From contig JAIUMT010000013.1 of NCBI GenBank assembly GCA_022565415.1, positions 1 to 21,794 of the forward strand: 21,794 nt of DNA, read 5' to 3'. The notes beneath the pieces were generated by a model. The model did not search any database, was not told where the DNA came from, and saw only the letters and a program-made list of their open reading frames with translations. Position numbers and translations under genes: made by a program. This stretch comes from Balneolales bacterium (GTDB lineage Bacteria; Bacteroidota; Rhodothermia; Balneolales; HLUCCA01). Positions within the stretch are counted from its first letter, which is position 1. Each line of letters starts with the position of its first letter. Shown one piece after another: positions 15,141 to 21,794 of this stretch.

Positions 15141-15164
15141 AACTTTCAATTTATATTGAAAGTT
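15141..15164. promoter_or_regulatory. perfect 10+10 bp palindrome ahead of menF
   Basis: AACTTTCAAT and ATTGAAAGTT are exact inverted copies around a TTAT spacer. The right arm ends 8 bases before the menF ATG at 15173. As DNA this is a candidate operator for a dimeric repressor controlling the men operon; as RNA it could fold into a 10-bp hairpin with a four-base loop that occupies the ribosome-binding region. I do not recognise the half-site as that of a named regulator. Confidence 0.55.
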
Positions 15165-15172
15165 ATAATAGC

Positions 15173-16678
15173 ATGACTCATACACACACAATGCCTCACA
15201 GTATCTACAATCTCTACAGCGAACCCCTGTCATCTGAAGAGCTCATCGATTCCTTGGTTGAATTTGATGAGCTTCAAAAGACTATAGAAATCGCTGTTGA
15301 TCAAGCTACATCGCAGAAAAGGGATCAGCTGATAACGGTCACCCTACCCTTTGAGCGAGTCGATCCGCTTGCGGCCCTTGAACTTCTCGGCACGGAAAGT
15401 GAATATCAGTATTATTGGGAACACCCCGACGAAAAGCTCTCCATCGCTGCCGGAAACGAAATCGCGCGCATCCGATCCAACTCCCGCGACCGTTTCAATA
15501 TAGTCAATAACAAAATTTCTGACTGGAAATCGCGTACGTTTTCATTTCAGACGCTTACGCATAGTTTAGCCGGATTGCATTTTTTGGGTGGATTTTCTTT
15601 CCAGGACAACCCTCAGCAACATCACTGGAAGGAATTCGGAACCGCACTTTTCGTGATTCCCGAGTGGTTACTCATTCGCGACGGAGAGTTATCTCTGCTA
15701 ACTCTCACCAAACGAATCGACTCCAACCAGTCTGTAGAAACGTTGCTAGAAGAATTTCGTCAACGTCTGATGCAGGTTATTGATCAGGTTCGGTTGTTTA
15801 CAAAAAGCGAGAGCTCCTGCAATAATGGTCATGCTAGAGAAGATGCCTATTTTGAAATCGATGCAAAACCCGAAGCCCGCGACTCCTGGTTTACGGCTAT
15901 TAATTCAGCAAAAGAACGTATCAAAGCGGGTGAGTTTAAGAAAATAGTACTGGCTCGCGAAGTCATATTACGCTTCAAGCGCGCACCAGAAGCAACGCAG
16001 ATGCTTAACTATTTGCGTAATGAATATCCAACATGCTACACTTTCATGATGAAAGTGAGTAAAAACTCAGTTTTTCTGGGTTCTACCCCAGAAAAGTTGG
16101 TCGCCCTTCGCGCAACATTCATCCTGACAGACGGACTTGCAGGAACAATTTCACGGGGAAAAACAGCTTCTGAGGATACCATTTTAGAGCGCAGATTACT
16201 CAACAGCGAAAAAGATCTGAGCGAACACGGCTTTGTGGTGGATGCAATCGGAGACCGCCTCCGTACCCTAACGCATAATATGGTCCACCCAGACAAGCCC
16301 GGAATTCGGAAATACCCGAACGTGCAGCACCTCTACACTCCGATTACAGCCAGCCTGAACGAGCACATAACTCCGTTGGATGTAGTCGAAAACCTGCATC
16401 CAACTCCTGCTGTGGGCGGATTTCCGCGCGAAAAAACGATCCAGCATATCCAATCTTTAGAGCAATTTGACCGTGGTTGGTATGCCGGTCCTGTGGGATG
16501 GTTGAATACGAATGGTCGTGGCGAATTTTGTGTGGCTATTCGAAGTGGCATCATTCTCGACAAGCAAGCTCGATTTTTCGCTGGCTGCGGAATTGTGACC
16601 GATTCTGATCCTGCAAGTGAGTGGGATGAAACCAATCTGAAACTAATTCCGATGCTTTCGGCGCTAAAACATGCCTGA
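15173..16678 (+). CDS. menF: isochorismate synthase
   Basis: Chorismate-binding enzyme that converts chorismate to isochorismate, the first committed step of menaquinone synthesis. It has 501 residues, somewhat longer than E. coli MenF (about 430), the extra length lying in the less conserved N-terminal half. The catalytic half (about 235-497) has GEFKKIVLAREV with Lys257 as likely general base, FLGSTPEKLV with Glu307, the EKDLSEHGFVVDAI segment (Glu351), the HPTPAVGGFPRE signature of isochorismate synthases (409-420), and GRGEFCVAIRSG (448-459) near the Mg2+ site. The start may be the first ATG or the one at residue 7 (15191). Its last eight bases overlap menD. The menD-H-B context supports MenF rather than a siderophore EntC. 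Confidence 0.93.
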   Translation: MTHTHTMPHSIYNLYSEPLSSEELIDSLVEFDELQKTIEIAVDQATSQKRDQLITVTLPFERVDPLAALELLGTESEYQYYWEHPDEKLSIAAGNEIARIRSNSRDRFNIVNNKISDWKSRTFSFQTLTHSLAGLHFLGGFSFQDNPQQHHWKEFGTALFVIPEWLLIRDGELSLLTLTKRIDSNQSVETLLEEFRQRLMQVIDQVRLFTKSESSCNNGHAREDAYFEIDAKPEARDSWFTAINSAKERIKAGEFKKIVLAREVILRFKRAPEATQMLNYLRNEYPTCYTFMMKVSKNSVFLGSTPEKLVALRATFILTDGLAGTISRGKTASEDTILERRLLNSEKDLSEHGFVVDAIGDRLRTLTHNMVHPDKPGIRKYPNVQHLYTPITASLNEHITPLDVVENLHPTPAVGGFPREKTIQHIQSLEQFDRGWYAGPVGWLNTNGRGEFCVAIRSGIILDKQARFFAGCGIVTDSDPASEWDETNLKLIPMLSALKHA

Positions 16679-18416
16679 CAAAACCCCTCCTCAGTTCTCT
16701 AAAACACACAATTTGCCCACTTACTGGTCGGCGTTTTTTGTGAATGAACTGTACCGCTCTGGGTTGCGACATGTTATAATTTCTCCGGGATCACGTTCAA
16801 CGCCGCTGACCATGGCTTTTGCTATGCATCCAGGTATTCAAAAACATGTAGCTGTAGACGAGCGATCTGCCGCATTTATGGCACTCGGAATTGGAATGGA
16901 GTCGGGGGTGCCGGCAGCGTTGGTTTGTACTTCGGGCACCGCAGTGGCGAACTACTTCCCGGCTGTAATCGAGGCCCGAATGTCTGGAATTCCGATGTTG
17001 GTGCTGAGTGCCGACCGTCCGCCGAGTTTACGCAATATTGGCGCAAATCAGTCGATTCGACAAGATGGCCTTTTCGGTGAATATCCTGTTTTTAGTCACG
17101 ATGCCGGCGAGCCGGTGAACGCTTCCAACGATTTTCGCCGACTGGAGATTCTTGCGAACCAGTGCTGGGAGTCGAGCGTGTACCAACACGGACCCGTGCA
17201 CATCAACTTCCCGTTTCGCAAGCCACTGGAGCCGGAGAGCGCGTTCTTAAAAGACATTGAGCATTATTACGGATCGGCGCTGGAGCAACGCCCGGGTCCG
17301 CTTACTAAATCTGTGCGTCTAACAAATTGGCAAATCCCGGCTGAGATTCTCACCGAAATCGCTGCCGCGCAACGCCCCGTACTCCTGGCCGGACCTCTGT
17401 GCGGATACCCTCACCTTGAGCACATAACAACATTGCTTCAATCCCTCGGAATTCCAGCTTTGCGCGAAGCCGGCTCGTTCCGGTCCGGTTCAAAAAATGA
17501 TTCAATCATCGGGTTCAATGCTTTTTTGAAGTCCGAAGAAACCCAATCATTACTCTCATCCGACCTTATTATTCGCATAGGGAGCAAGCCCACTGGCAAA
17601 GGACTTGAACTCTACTTACATGCGCATCAAAACACCCCTCAGATACGATTCAGTGGCGGTTCTGAATGGTCAGATCCTTCGTTAATCGGCGGTAAATTGG
17701 TTCATGTTCCGGTTTTCGAATCACTCGATGCACCGAAAACTATCGAAATCAACACCAACCCAAATTGGGTTCAAAAATGGCACGAAATCTCGAATAAGTG
17801 GTCCGAATTGCGTGAGAAAAACTTACAAGCCGGCACCTCACTACGAGACGGAGACGTGCACCATTGCGTTTTGCAACACCTCGAATCCAGTCATAACGTG
17901 ATGGTTTCGAACTCGTTTTCGGCTCGTGATATCGACCTGTTTGGCGCGCCTATGGTACAAAATCATTGTATGTTCATGAGTCGTGGTGCGAGCGGAATCG
18001 ATGGAATTAGCAGTACGGCAATTGGAATTTCACTCAGCTCAAATAAACCGACTGTTTTAATTACAGGTGATCTGGCGTTTCTGCACGACACCACCGCCCT
18101 ACTTTCGGCCCGACTCCTGCAATCGAACTCGCTTCGCATCATTGTAATTAACAATAAAGGCGGAAGTATTTTCCGGATGTTGCCGGTTTACACCAAAGAA
18201 AACTGGTTCAACACCTACTTCGAAACACCACAACACGTGAATTTCAGAACAATTTGCGCCGGATTTAACGTGGAGGCTCAGGAAGTTACCACTCTGGATG
18301 AACTCGATCGAATAATTCGAAAACCTGCGCCAATTGGGGTTTCCGTGATTGTGTGTCATACCGACAGCGACGCCTCCATGCAACAACGGCAGGAATTATG
18401 GAAGCAGATACCTTAA
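16671..18416 (+). CDS. menD: SEPHCHC synthase MenD
   Basis: ThDP- and Mg2+-dependent enzyme that adds the succinic semialdehyde unit from 2-oxoglutarate to isochorismate, giving SEPHCHC. The 581-residue length is close to the usual 550-580. HVIISPGSRSTPLTMAF (34-50) is the family's isochorismate-binding start; Glu64 in VAVDERSAAF is the glutamate that activates the ThDP aminopyrimidine; SLRNIGANQSIRQDGLFG is also typical. The ThDP-Mg motif runs from GDL (466-468) to NN (494-495) in ITGDLAF and IVINNKGGSIF. It overlaps menF by 8 bases and menH by 19, so the chain is probably translationally coupled. Confidence 0.96.
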   Translation: MPDKTPPQFSKTHNLPTYWSAFFVNELYRSGLRHVIISPGSRSTPLTMAFAMHPGIQKHVAVDERSAAFMALGIGMESGVPAALVCTSGTAVANYFPAVIEARMSGIPMLVLSADRPPSLRNIGANQSIRQDGLFGEYPVFSHDAGEPVNASNDFRRLEILANQCWESSVYQHGPVHINFPFRKPLEPESAFLKDIEHYYGSALEQRPGPLTKSVRLTNWQIPAEILTEIAAAQRPVLLAGPLCGYPHLEHITTLLQSLGIPALREAGSFRSGSKNDSIIGFNAFLKSEETQSLLSSDLIIRIGSKPTGKGLELYLHAHQNTPQIRFSGGSEWSDPSLIGGKLVHVPVFESLDAPKTIEINTNPNWVQKWHEISNKWSELREKNLQAGTSLRDGDVHHCVLQHLESSHNVMVSNSFSARDIDLFGAPMVQNHCMFMSRGASGIDGISSTAIGISLSSNKPTVLITGDLAFLHDTTALLSARLLQSNSLRIIVINNKGGSIFRMLPVYTKENWFNTYFETPQHVNFRTICAGFNVEAQEVTTLDELDRIIRKPAPIGVSVIVCHTDSDASMQQRQELWKQIP

Positions 18417-19237
18417 AATTGACCGTTCGCGGAATAAAGTATCGCATAATCAGGTTTAATCAGGGGCTGAAATCTGAAAATGTTCCCATCGTTTATCTTC
18501 ACGGATTCGCCGGGGGCGCCGACGGATTTGCACACATCGCGCCACACCTTAGCAGAGAAGTCTTTGCAATCGATCTACTCGGTCATTCTGGCACCGATTC
18601 TCCTGAAAACCCAAATCGTTATGCACTGGATGAGCAACTAGAAGATTTACGCTTAATCTTCGAAAATTTGGGCCTTAATCAATTCGTGCTTTTAGGATAC
18701 AGCATGGGTGGCCGACTCGCAATGCGATACCCAATACAAAATCGAAACCAAATTAGCGCATTAATCCTGGAAAGTAGCAGCACCGGAATTGTAAATCCGG
18801 CCGAGCGAAAAGATAGAATTAAGCGCGACCATCTGCTAGCATCGCGAATCCTAAACGACAAAAATGAGTTTTTCGTCGCCTGGAATCGCCTGCCGTTGTT
18901 TTCTTCACCAGATGACGCCCCGGAAGAACCCAAAAACAGACTAAACGAACTTCAGTTAGAACAAAATCCGGCCGGACTTGCCAACAATCTCATAGGTTTC
19001 GGAGCAGGTACTTTAATTCCGGTTTCTGCCAAAGAACTAGACCTCCCAATTATGGTTGTCACCGGAGGCTTAGACCACAAATACACCGAGATGTGGAAGA
19101 CAGAATGCCTCAGCATAAAAACAGCTAAACACATTGTAATTGAAGGGGCCGGACATCGCGTTCATTTAGACCGCCCCGATGCTTATATTCAACAAATCAA
19201 TAATTTCCTGGAATCAGACTTAACTACACTATTATGA
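18398..19237 (+). CDS. menH: SHCHC synthase MenH (alpha/beta hydrolase)
   Basis: Alpha/beta-hydrolase expected to eliminate pyruvate from SEPHCHC to give SHCHC. It has 279 residues from the ATG at 18398; an earlier in-frame start at 18353 lies deep in menD and gives a non-homologous leader. The catalytic triad is Ser102 in LLGYSMGGR, Asp226 in GGLDHKY and His253 in GAGHRVH; HGFAGG (35-40) forms the oxyanion region. The assignment to MenH rather than another hydrolase rests on its place between menD and menB and on the GYSMGGRLA motif. It overlaps menD by 19 bases and menB by ATGA. Confidence 0.87.
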   Translation: MEADTLKLTVRGIKYRIIRFNQGLKSENVPIVYLHGFAGGADGFAHIAPHLSREVFAIDLLGHSGTDSPENPNRYALDEQLEDLRLIFENLGLNQFVLLGYSMGGRLAMRYPIQNRNQISALILESSSTGIVNPAERKDRIKRDHLLASRILNDKNEFFVAWNRLPLFSSPDDAPEEPKNRLNELQLEQNPAGLANNLIGFGAGTLIPVSAKELDLPIMVVTGGLDHKYTEMWKTECLSIKTAKHIVIEGAGHRVHLDRPDAYIQQINNFLESDLTTLL

Positions 19238-20061
19238 AATGGACAACAGTTAAAGAATACGAAGACATTACCTACAAAAAAGCCGATGGCATCGCGCGAA
19301 TCGCGTTTAATCGTCCTGAGTTGAGCAACGCATTTCGGCCAAAAACTATTTTTGAAATGTTCGAGGCATTTCTGGATGCCCGCGAAGACACTTCTATTGG
19401 TTGCGTTTTGCTAACCGGAGAAGGTCCGGCGAAGGATGGAAAATATGCATTTTGCTCGGGTGGCGATCAACGTATTCGTGGTGATGCCGGATACATCAGC
19501 GACGACGGTATTCCTCGTTTAAATGTGCTCGAGCTGCAACGATTAATTCGCTCTATGCCAAAGCCCGTTATTGCTTTGGTTGGCGGATATGCGATCGGTG
19601 GCGGACATGTTCTGCATGTTATTTGTGACCTTACCATCGCGGCAGATAATGCCATCTTCGGTCAGACCGGTCCAAAAGTCGGGAGTTTTGATGGCGGATT
19701 TGGCTCTAGCTACCTTGCCTCCATCATCGGACAAAAGAAAGCACGCGAAATTTGGTACTTATGTCGGCAGTACAACGCTCAGGAAGCACTCGACATGGGA
19801 CTGGTCAACACCGTCGTTCCTATCGATCAGCTTGAGGAAGAAGGAGTTAAATGGGCTAGCGAAATCCTGGAGAAAAGCCCCATCGCTATTCGCTGTCTCA
19901 AATCTGCATTCAACGCCGACGTGGATGGTCAGGCCGGAATCCAGGACCTCGCAGGCAATGCAACTATGCTTTATTATATGAGTCAGGAAGGTCAGGAAGG
20001 CAAAAAAGCGTACTTAGAAAAGAGGAAACCAGACTTCCGTAAATATCCTTGGCTCCCTTAA
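19234..20061 (+). CDS. menB: 1,4-dihydroxy-2-naphthoyl-CoA synthase
   Basis: Crotonase-fold enzyme that closes the naphthoquinol ring from o-succinylbenzoyl-CoA. It has 275 residues, a normal length. FCSGGDQRIRG (73-83) is the CoA-oxyanion segment; GGYAIGGGHVLHVICDLTIA follows; GQTGPKVGSFDGGFG (143-157) is diagnostic. Gly146 stands where some enzymes carry an aspartate (as in Mycobacterium), so this should be the bicarbonate-dependent type like that of E. coli. The C-terminal DGQAGIQDLAGNATMLYYM and PDFRKYPW segments are also typical. It starts in an ATGA overlap with menH and is the last men gene here. menC and menE, which make its substrate, are not in the window. Confidence 0.97.
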   Translation: MKWTTVKEYEDITYKKADGIARIAFNRPELSNAFRPKTIFEMFEAFLDAREDTSIGCVLLTGEGPAKDGKYAFCSGGDQRIRGDAGYISDDGIPRLNVLELQRLIRSMPKPVIALVGGYAIGGGHVLHVICDLTIAADNAIFGQTGPKVGSFDGGFGSSYLASIIGQKKAREIWYLCRQYNAQEALDMGLVNTVVPIDQLEEEGVKWASEILEKSPIAIRCLKSAFNADVDGQAGIQDLAGNATMLYYMSQEGQEGKKAYLEKRKPDFRKYPWLP

Positions 20062-20158
20062 TAGAACGCCTTGTTAGGAAAGCTTAACCATCTCTTTAAA
20101 GATGTAAAGAATTTCGTAACTTGTTTTTTTCATTCTAACATTCTTTTGGAGTTTGAGT
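20062..20158 (+). other. gap between menB and the histidine kinase gene
   Basis: Ninety-seven bases. Two small hairpins are possible, GTTAGG/CTTAAC (20073-20088, tetraloop AAAG) and CATCT/AGATG (20089-20104), but neither is directly followed by a T-run; a T8 run occurs only at 20123-20130. GGAG at 20148-20151 is a plausible ribosome-binding site for the kinase. I see no clear promoter or strong terminator, so read-through from the men operon is possible. Confidence 0.4.
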
Positions 20159-21794
20159 TTGTCATTACGAGTAAGGCTTTTTACTGTCTTATTTGTCGTT
20201 CTAGCTGGTGCAGCAATTATTATTTGGTACGGAATACGTCCCTCCTATGCTGATGCCATTATTGAAGAGCGACTAAACCTCATTGCAGAGTATCAGCAGC
20301 AACGCATCCGTGAATCGGATGTGTTGCTGTATTTTTGGCTCAAAACTACCAATGAGCTACAAGATGACTTCTCTAACGATCCCGATCGTATTGAATCTAG
20401 TTTCCACAATTACGCCCGTCTGTTGCCTGATCTTAAAGGTTTCAAAATTACAGACAATACCGGCTCAGAGATCTATAACATAAGCTCCAGTAAAACGGAT
20501 CTCATCCCTCCTTTTATCGAATTAGCCGACCAAGCTTACGTTTTAAGTCAGCGACAAGAACTTTGGTCCGGTTTTTCATCCGACCGATCTAAGTTATTCT
20601 TATCGAATGAGTTTATGCATAACGGTCAAACGCATCGAATTACGGTAGTTTTCGATGCCCGTCGAGTGGTTGATATCATGACTCAGAATGTGCTACGCGA
20701 AGATGCATTCACAACCATCTGGATGCCCGACGGCAACACCCTGGGTCGTTTTCTATCGCCCAATCAGCAACCTGAAAGAACAACACGCACTTCATATGCA
20801 CGGGCAATTGTTCAGGATAAAGAATATCTGGCAGTAAGTGCCTTGTTTAGTAGTATTCCACTAATGCACAGCATGTATGTGGATGTATCGGTGCTGGAAC
20901 AACAAGTAGCTCAGTTGTTTAGCCAGTCACTTATTATGATTATCATAGCCTTCTTCGCGCTGGGAGCTGGTGGAAATTTGATGATTACGCGCGTTCAGCG
21001 ACCTATCAAAAACTTTGTTGAAGACGTTGAACCGTTTTCAAACTATGAATTCGACCGACCATTTCGTCGCGCTGAGCTTCCTGAGTTATCGGGAGTTACC
21101 GAGAAAATGGAGCAAATACGACTTCGACTCGACCATTACAAACGCATCAATGTAGAGCAGGTTATTGTCCAAGAAGAGCGCAATCGTTTGCTGATGAATT
21201 ATACCACAGAAATGGTGGCTCGAATCGACGAACGCGGCAGGTTTGTATTTGTGAATGAGCTGTTCTCTGAGTTACTCGGAGAACTTGAAATACCATCTGA
21301 CAGATCGTCCGTCTCCGACCTCTTCGATCACGATAAGGTCATCATCCGAAAAGACCGTTTTACCGAAGAAATGCCAAAAGATGGTCTTACCGTAAATGGT
21401 CGGGTACTCGAAATTGAAGTAAACATCAGCGAAGAGAAAGTATATTATTTCGAGCTACACCTCAGCGATATTTACGATGAAACCAGAAAACATCTGGGCG
21501 GACTCCTTTTACTCAACGACATTACCCGAAGTCGGGAGCTAGAAAAAGTACGCACAGAGATGATTAATATCATTGTTCATGAGCTGCAGAATCCGGTTTC
21601 TGCCGGACTTGGACTCACATCGTACCTCATTGAAGAAGAGGTTCCAAGAAATGAGCAACTCGATATACTGAACATGGTTCAGGATAGTATGCACAAGCTT
21701 TCAGGCATGATTGAGCGATTCTTGCAGATTTCCCGGTTAGAATCGGCGAATATTCGCGTAGATATGCTTCCAGTGGATCTCAATACCATTTTGA
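20159..21794 (+). CDS. membrane sensor histidine kinase, 3' end outside window
   Basis: An open frame without a stop runs to the window edge: 545 codons plus one base. The probable start is TTG at 20159, 7 bases after GGAG; a stop codon (TAA 20117-20119) limits any upstream extension and no in-frame ATG lies near. Residues about 4-18 form a first membrane segment (FTVLFVVLAGAAIIIW), about 19-256 an extracytoplasmic sensor region of unrecognised type, perhaps Cache-like, and about 257-277 a second membrane segment. A linker with HAMP-like position follows, then a PAS-like domain (about 345-450, VARIDERGRFVFVNELFSELLG). A HisKA helix has phospho-acceptor His474 in IIVHELQNPVSAG. The ATPase domain is cut off by the window edge. 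Its ligand and response regulator are unknown. Confidence 0.85.
   Translation, partial: MSLRVRLFTVLFVVLAGAAIIIWYGIRPSYADAIIEERLNLIAEYQQQRIRESDVLLYFWLKTTNELQDDFSNDPDRIESSFHNYARLLPDLKGFKITDNTGSEIYNISSSKTDLIPPFIELADQAYVLSQRQELWSGFSSDRSKLFLSNEFMHNGQTHRITVVFDARRVVDIMTQNVLREDAFTTIWMPDGNTLGRFLSPNQQPERTTRTSYARAIVQDKEYLAVSALFSSIPLMHSMYVDVSVLEQQVAQLFSQSLIMIIIAFFALGAGGNLMITRVQRPIKNFVEDVEPFSNYEFDRPFRRAELPELSGVTEKMEQIRLRLDHYKRINVEQVIVQEERNRLLMNYTTEMVARIDERGRFVFVNELFSELLGELEIPSDRSSVSDLFDHDKVIIRKDRFTEEMPKDGLTVNGRVLEIEVNISEEKVYYFELHLSDIYDETRKHLGGLLLLNDITRSRELEKVRTEMINIIVHELQNPVSAGLGLTSYLIEEEVPRNEQLDILNMVQDSMHKLSGMIERFLQISRLESANIRVDMLPVDLNTIL

Noticed and set aside
18353..18397. Earlier GTG start for menH
   Set aside because: It lies inside menD and gives an Arg-rich leader not expected in MenH; the ATG at 18398 leads directly into the hydrolase domain.
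20071..20253. Small plus-strand frames at 20071-20253 and 20283-20483
   Set aside because: They are out of frame with the long kinase reading frame, which carries recognisable membrane, PAS-like and HisKA segments and runs to the window edge.
1..21794. Search by eye for tRNA, rRNA, CRISPR, IS ends, toxin-antitoxin or defence genes
   Set aside because: No repeat array, transposase, terminal repeat pair or RNA gene pattern was seen; nearly all of the window is occupied by conserved coding sequence.

Overview
The window looks like an ordinary chromosomal stretch from a member of the Bacteroidota/Balneolota/Rhodothermota assemblage. Three things point there: a full-length SprA/Sov type IX secretion translocon, small DUF4290-like and DUF3467-like genes, and a Bacteroidota-type promoter (TTG, 22 nt, TATCTTTG) ahead of one gene. 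Clear Shine-Dalgarno sites are scarce and several genes start with TTG or GTG. A lean toward Balneolota is a guess from the look of the proteins. No rRNA, tRNA, CRISPR array, insertion sequence, phage gene or defence system was recognised.

Layout. 12-395 (-) is a VOC/glyoxalase-fold protein. Divergent from it is rsmI-lnt (484-2717, +), overlapping by ATGA. lnt converges on the giant sprA gene (2714-10048, -); the two share one CTAG that supplies a stop codon to each strand. After a roughly 300-nt divergent regulatory region come lptF and lptG (10348-12887, +), the inner-membrane permease subunits of the LPS exporter. These converge, 1 nt apart, on a minus-strand pair: a CBS-domain cystathionine beta-synthase (13207-14598) followed by a DUF3467 protein (12889-13194). 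Divergent from the synthase gene is a 91-residue DUF4290-like gene with the recognisable promoter. Then follow a terminator-like dyad and a perfect 10+10 bp palindrome just ahead of a tightly overlapping menaquinone operon, menF-menD-menH-menB (15173-20061, +). The window ends inside a membrane histidine kinase (from 20159).

How the genes fit together. lnt, sprA, lptF and lptG all serve the cell envelope (lipoprotein maturation, protein export across the outer membrane, LPS export). The men genes carry chorismate to DHNA-CoA: isochorismate synthase, SEPHCHC synthase, SHCHC synthase and DHNA-CoA synthase. menC, menE, menA and the final methyltransferase are not in the window. The kinase 97 nt downstream of menB may or may not share that transcript.

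The genes are mostly conserved housekeeping functions and I do not see a new multi-gene system. The points most worth following up are the palindrome 8 nt before menF, a charged low-complexity insert in SprA, a long extra segment in LptF, and the conserved-unknown genes beside the synthase.
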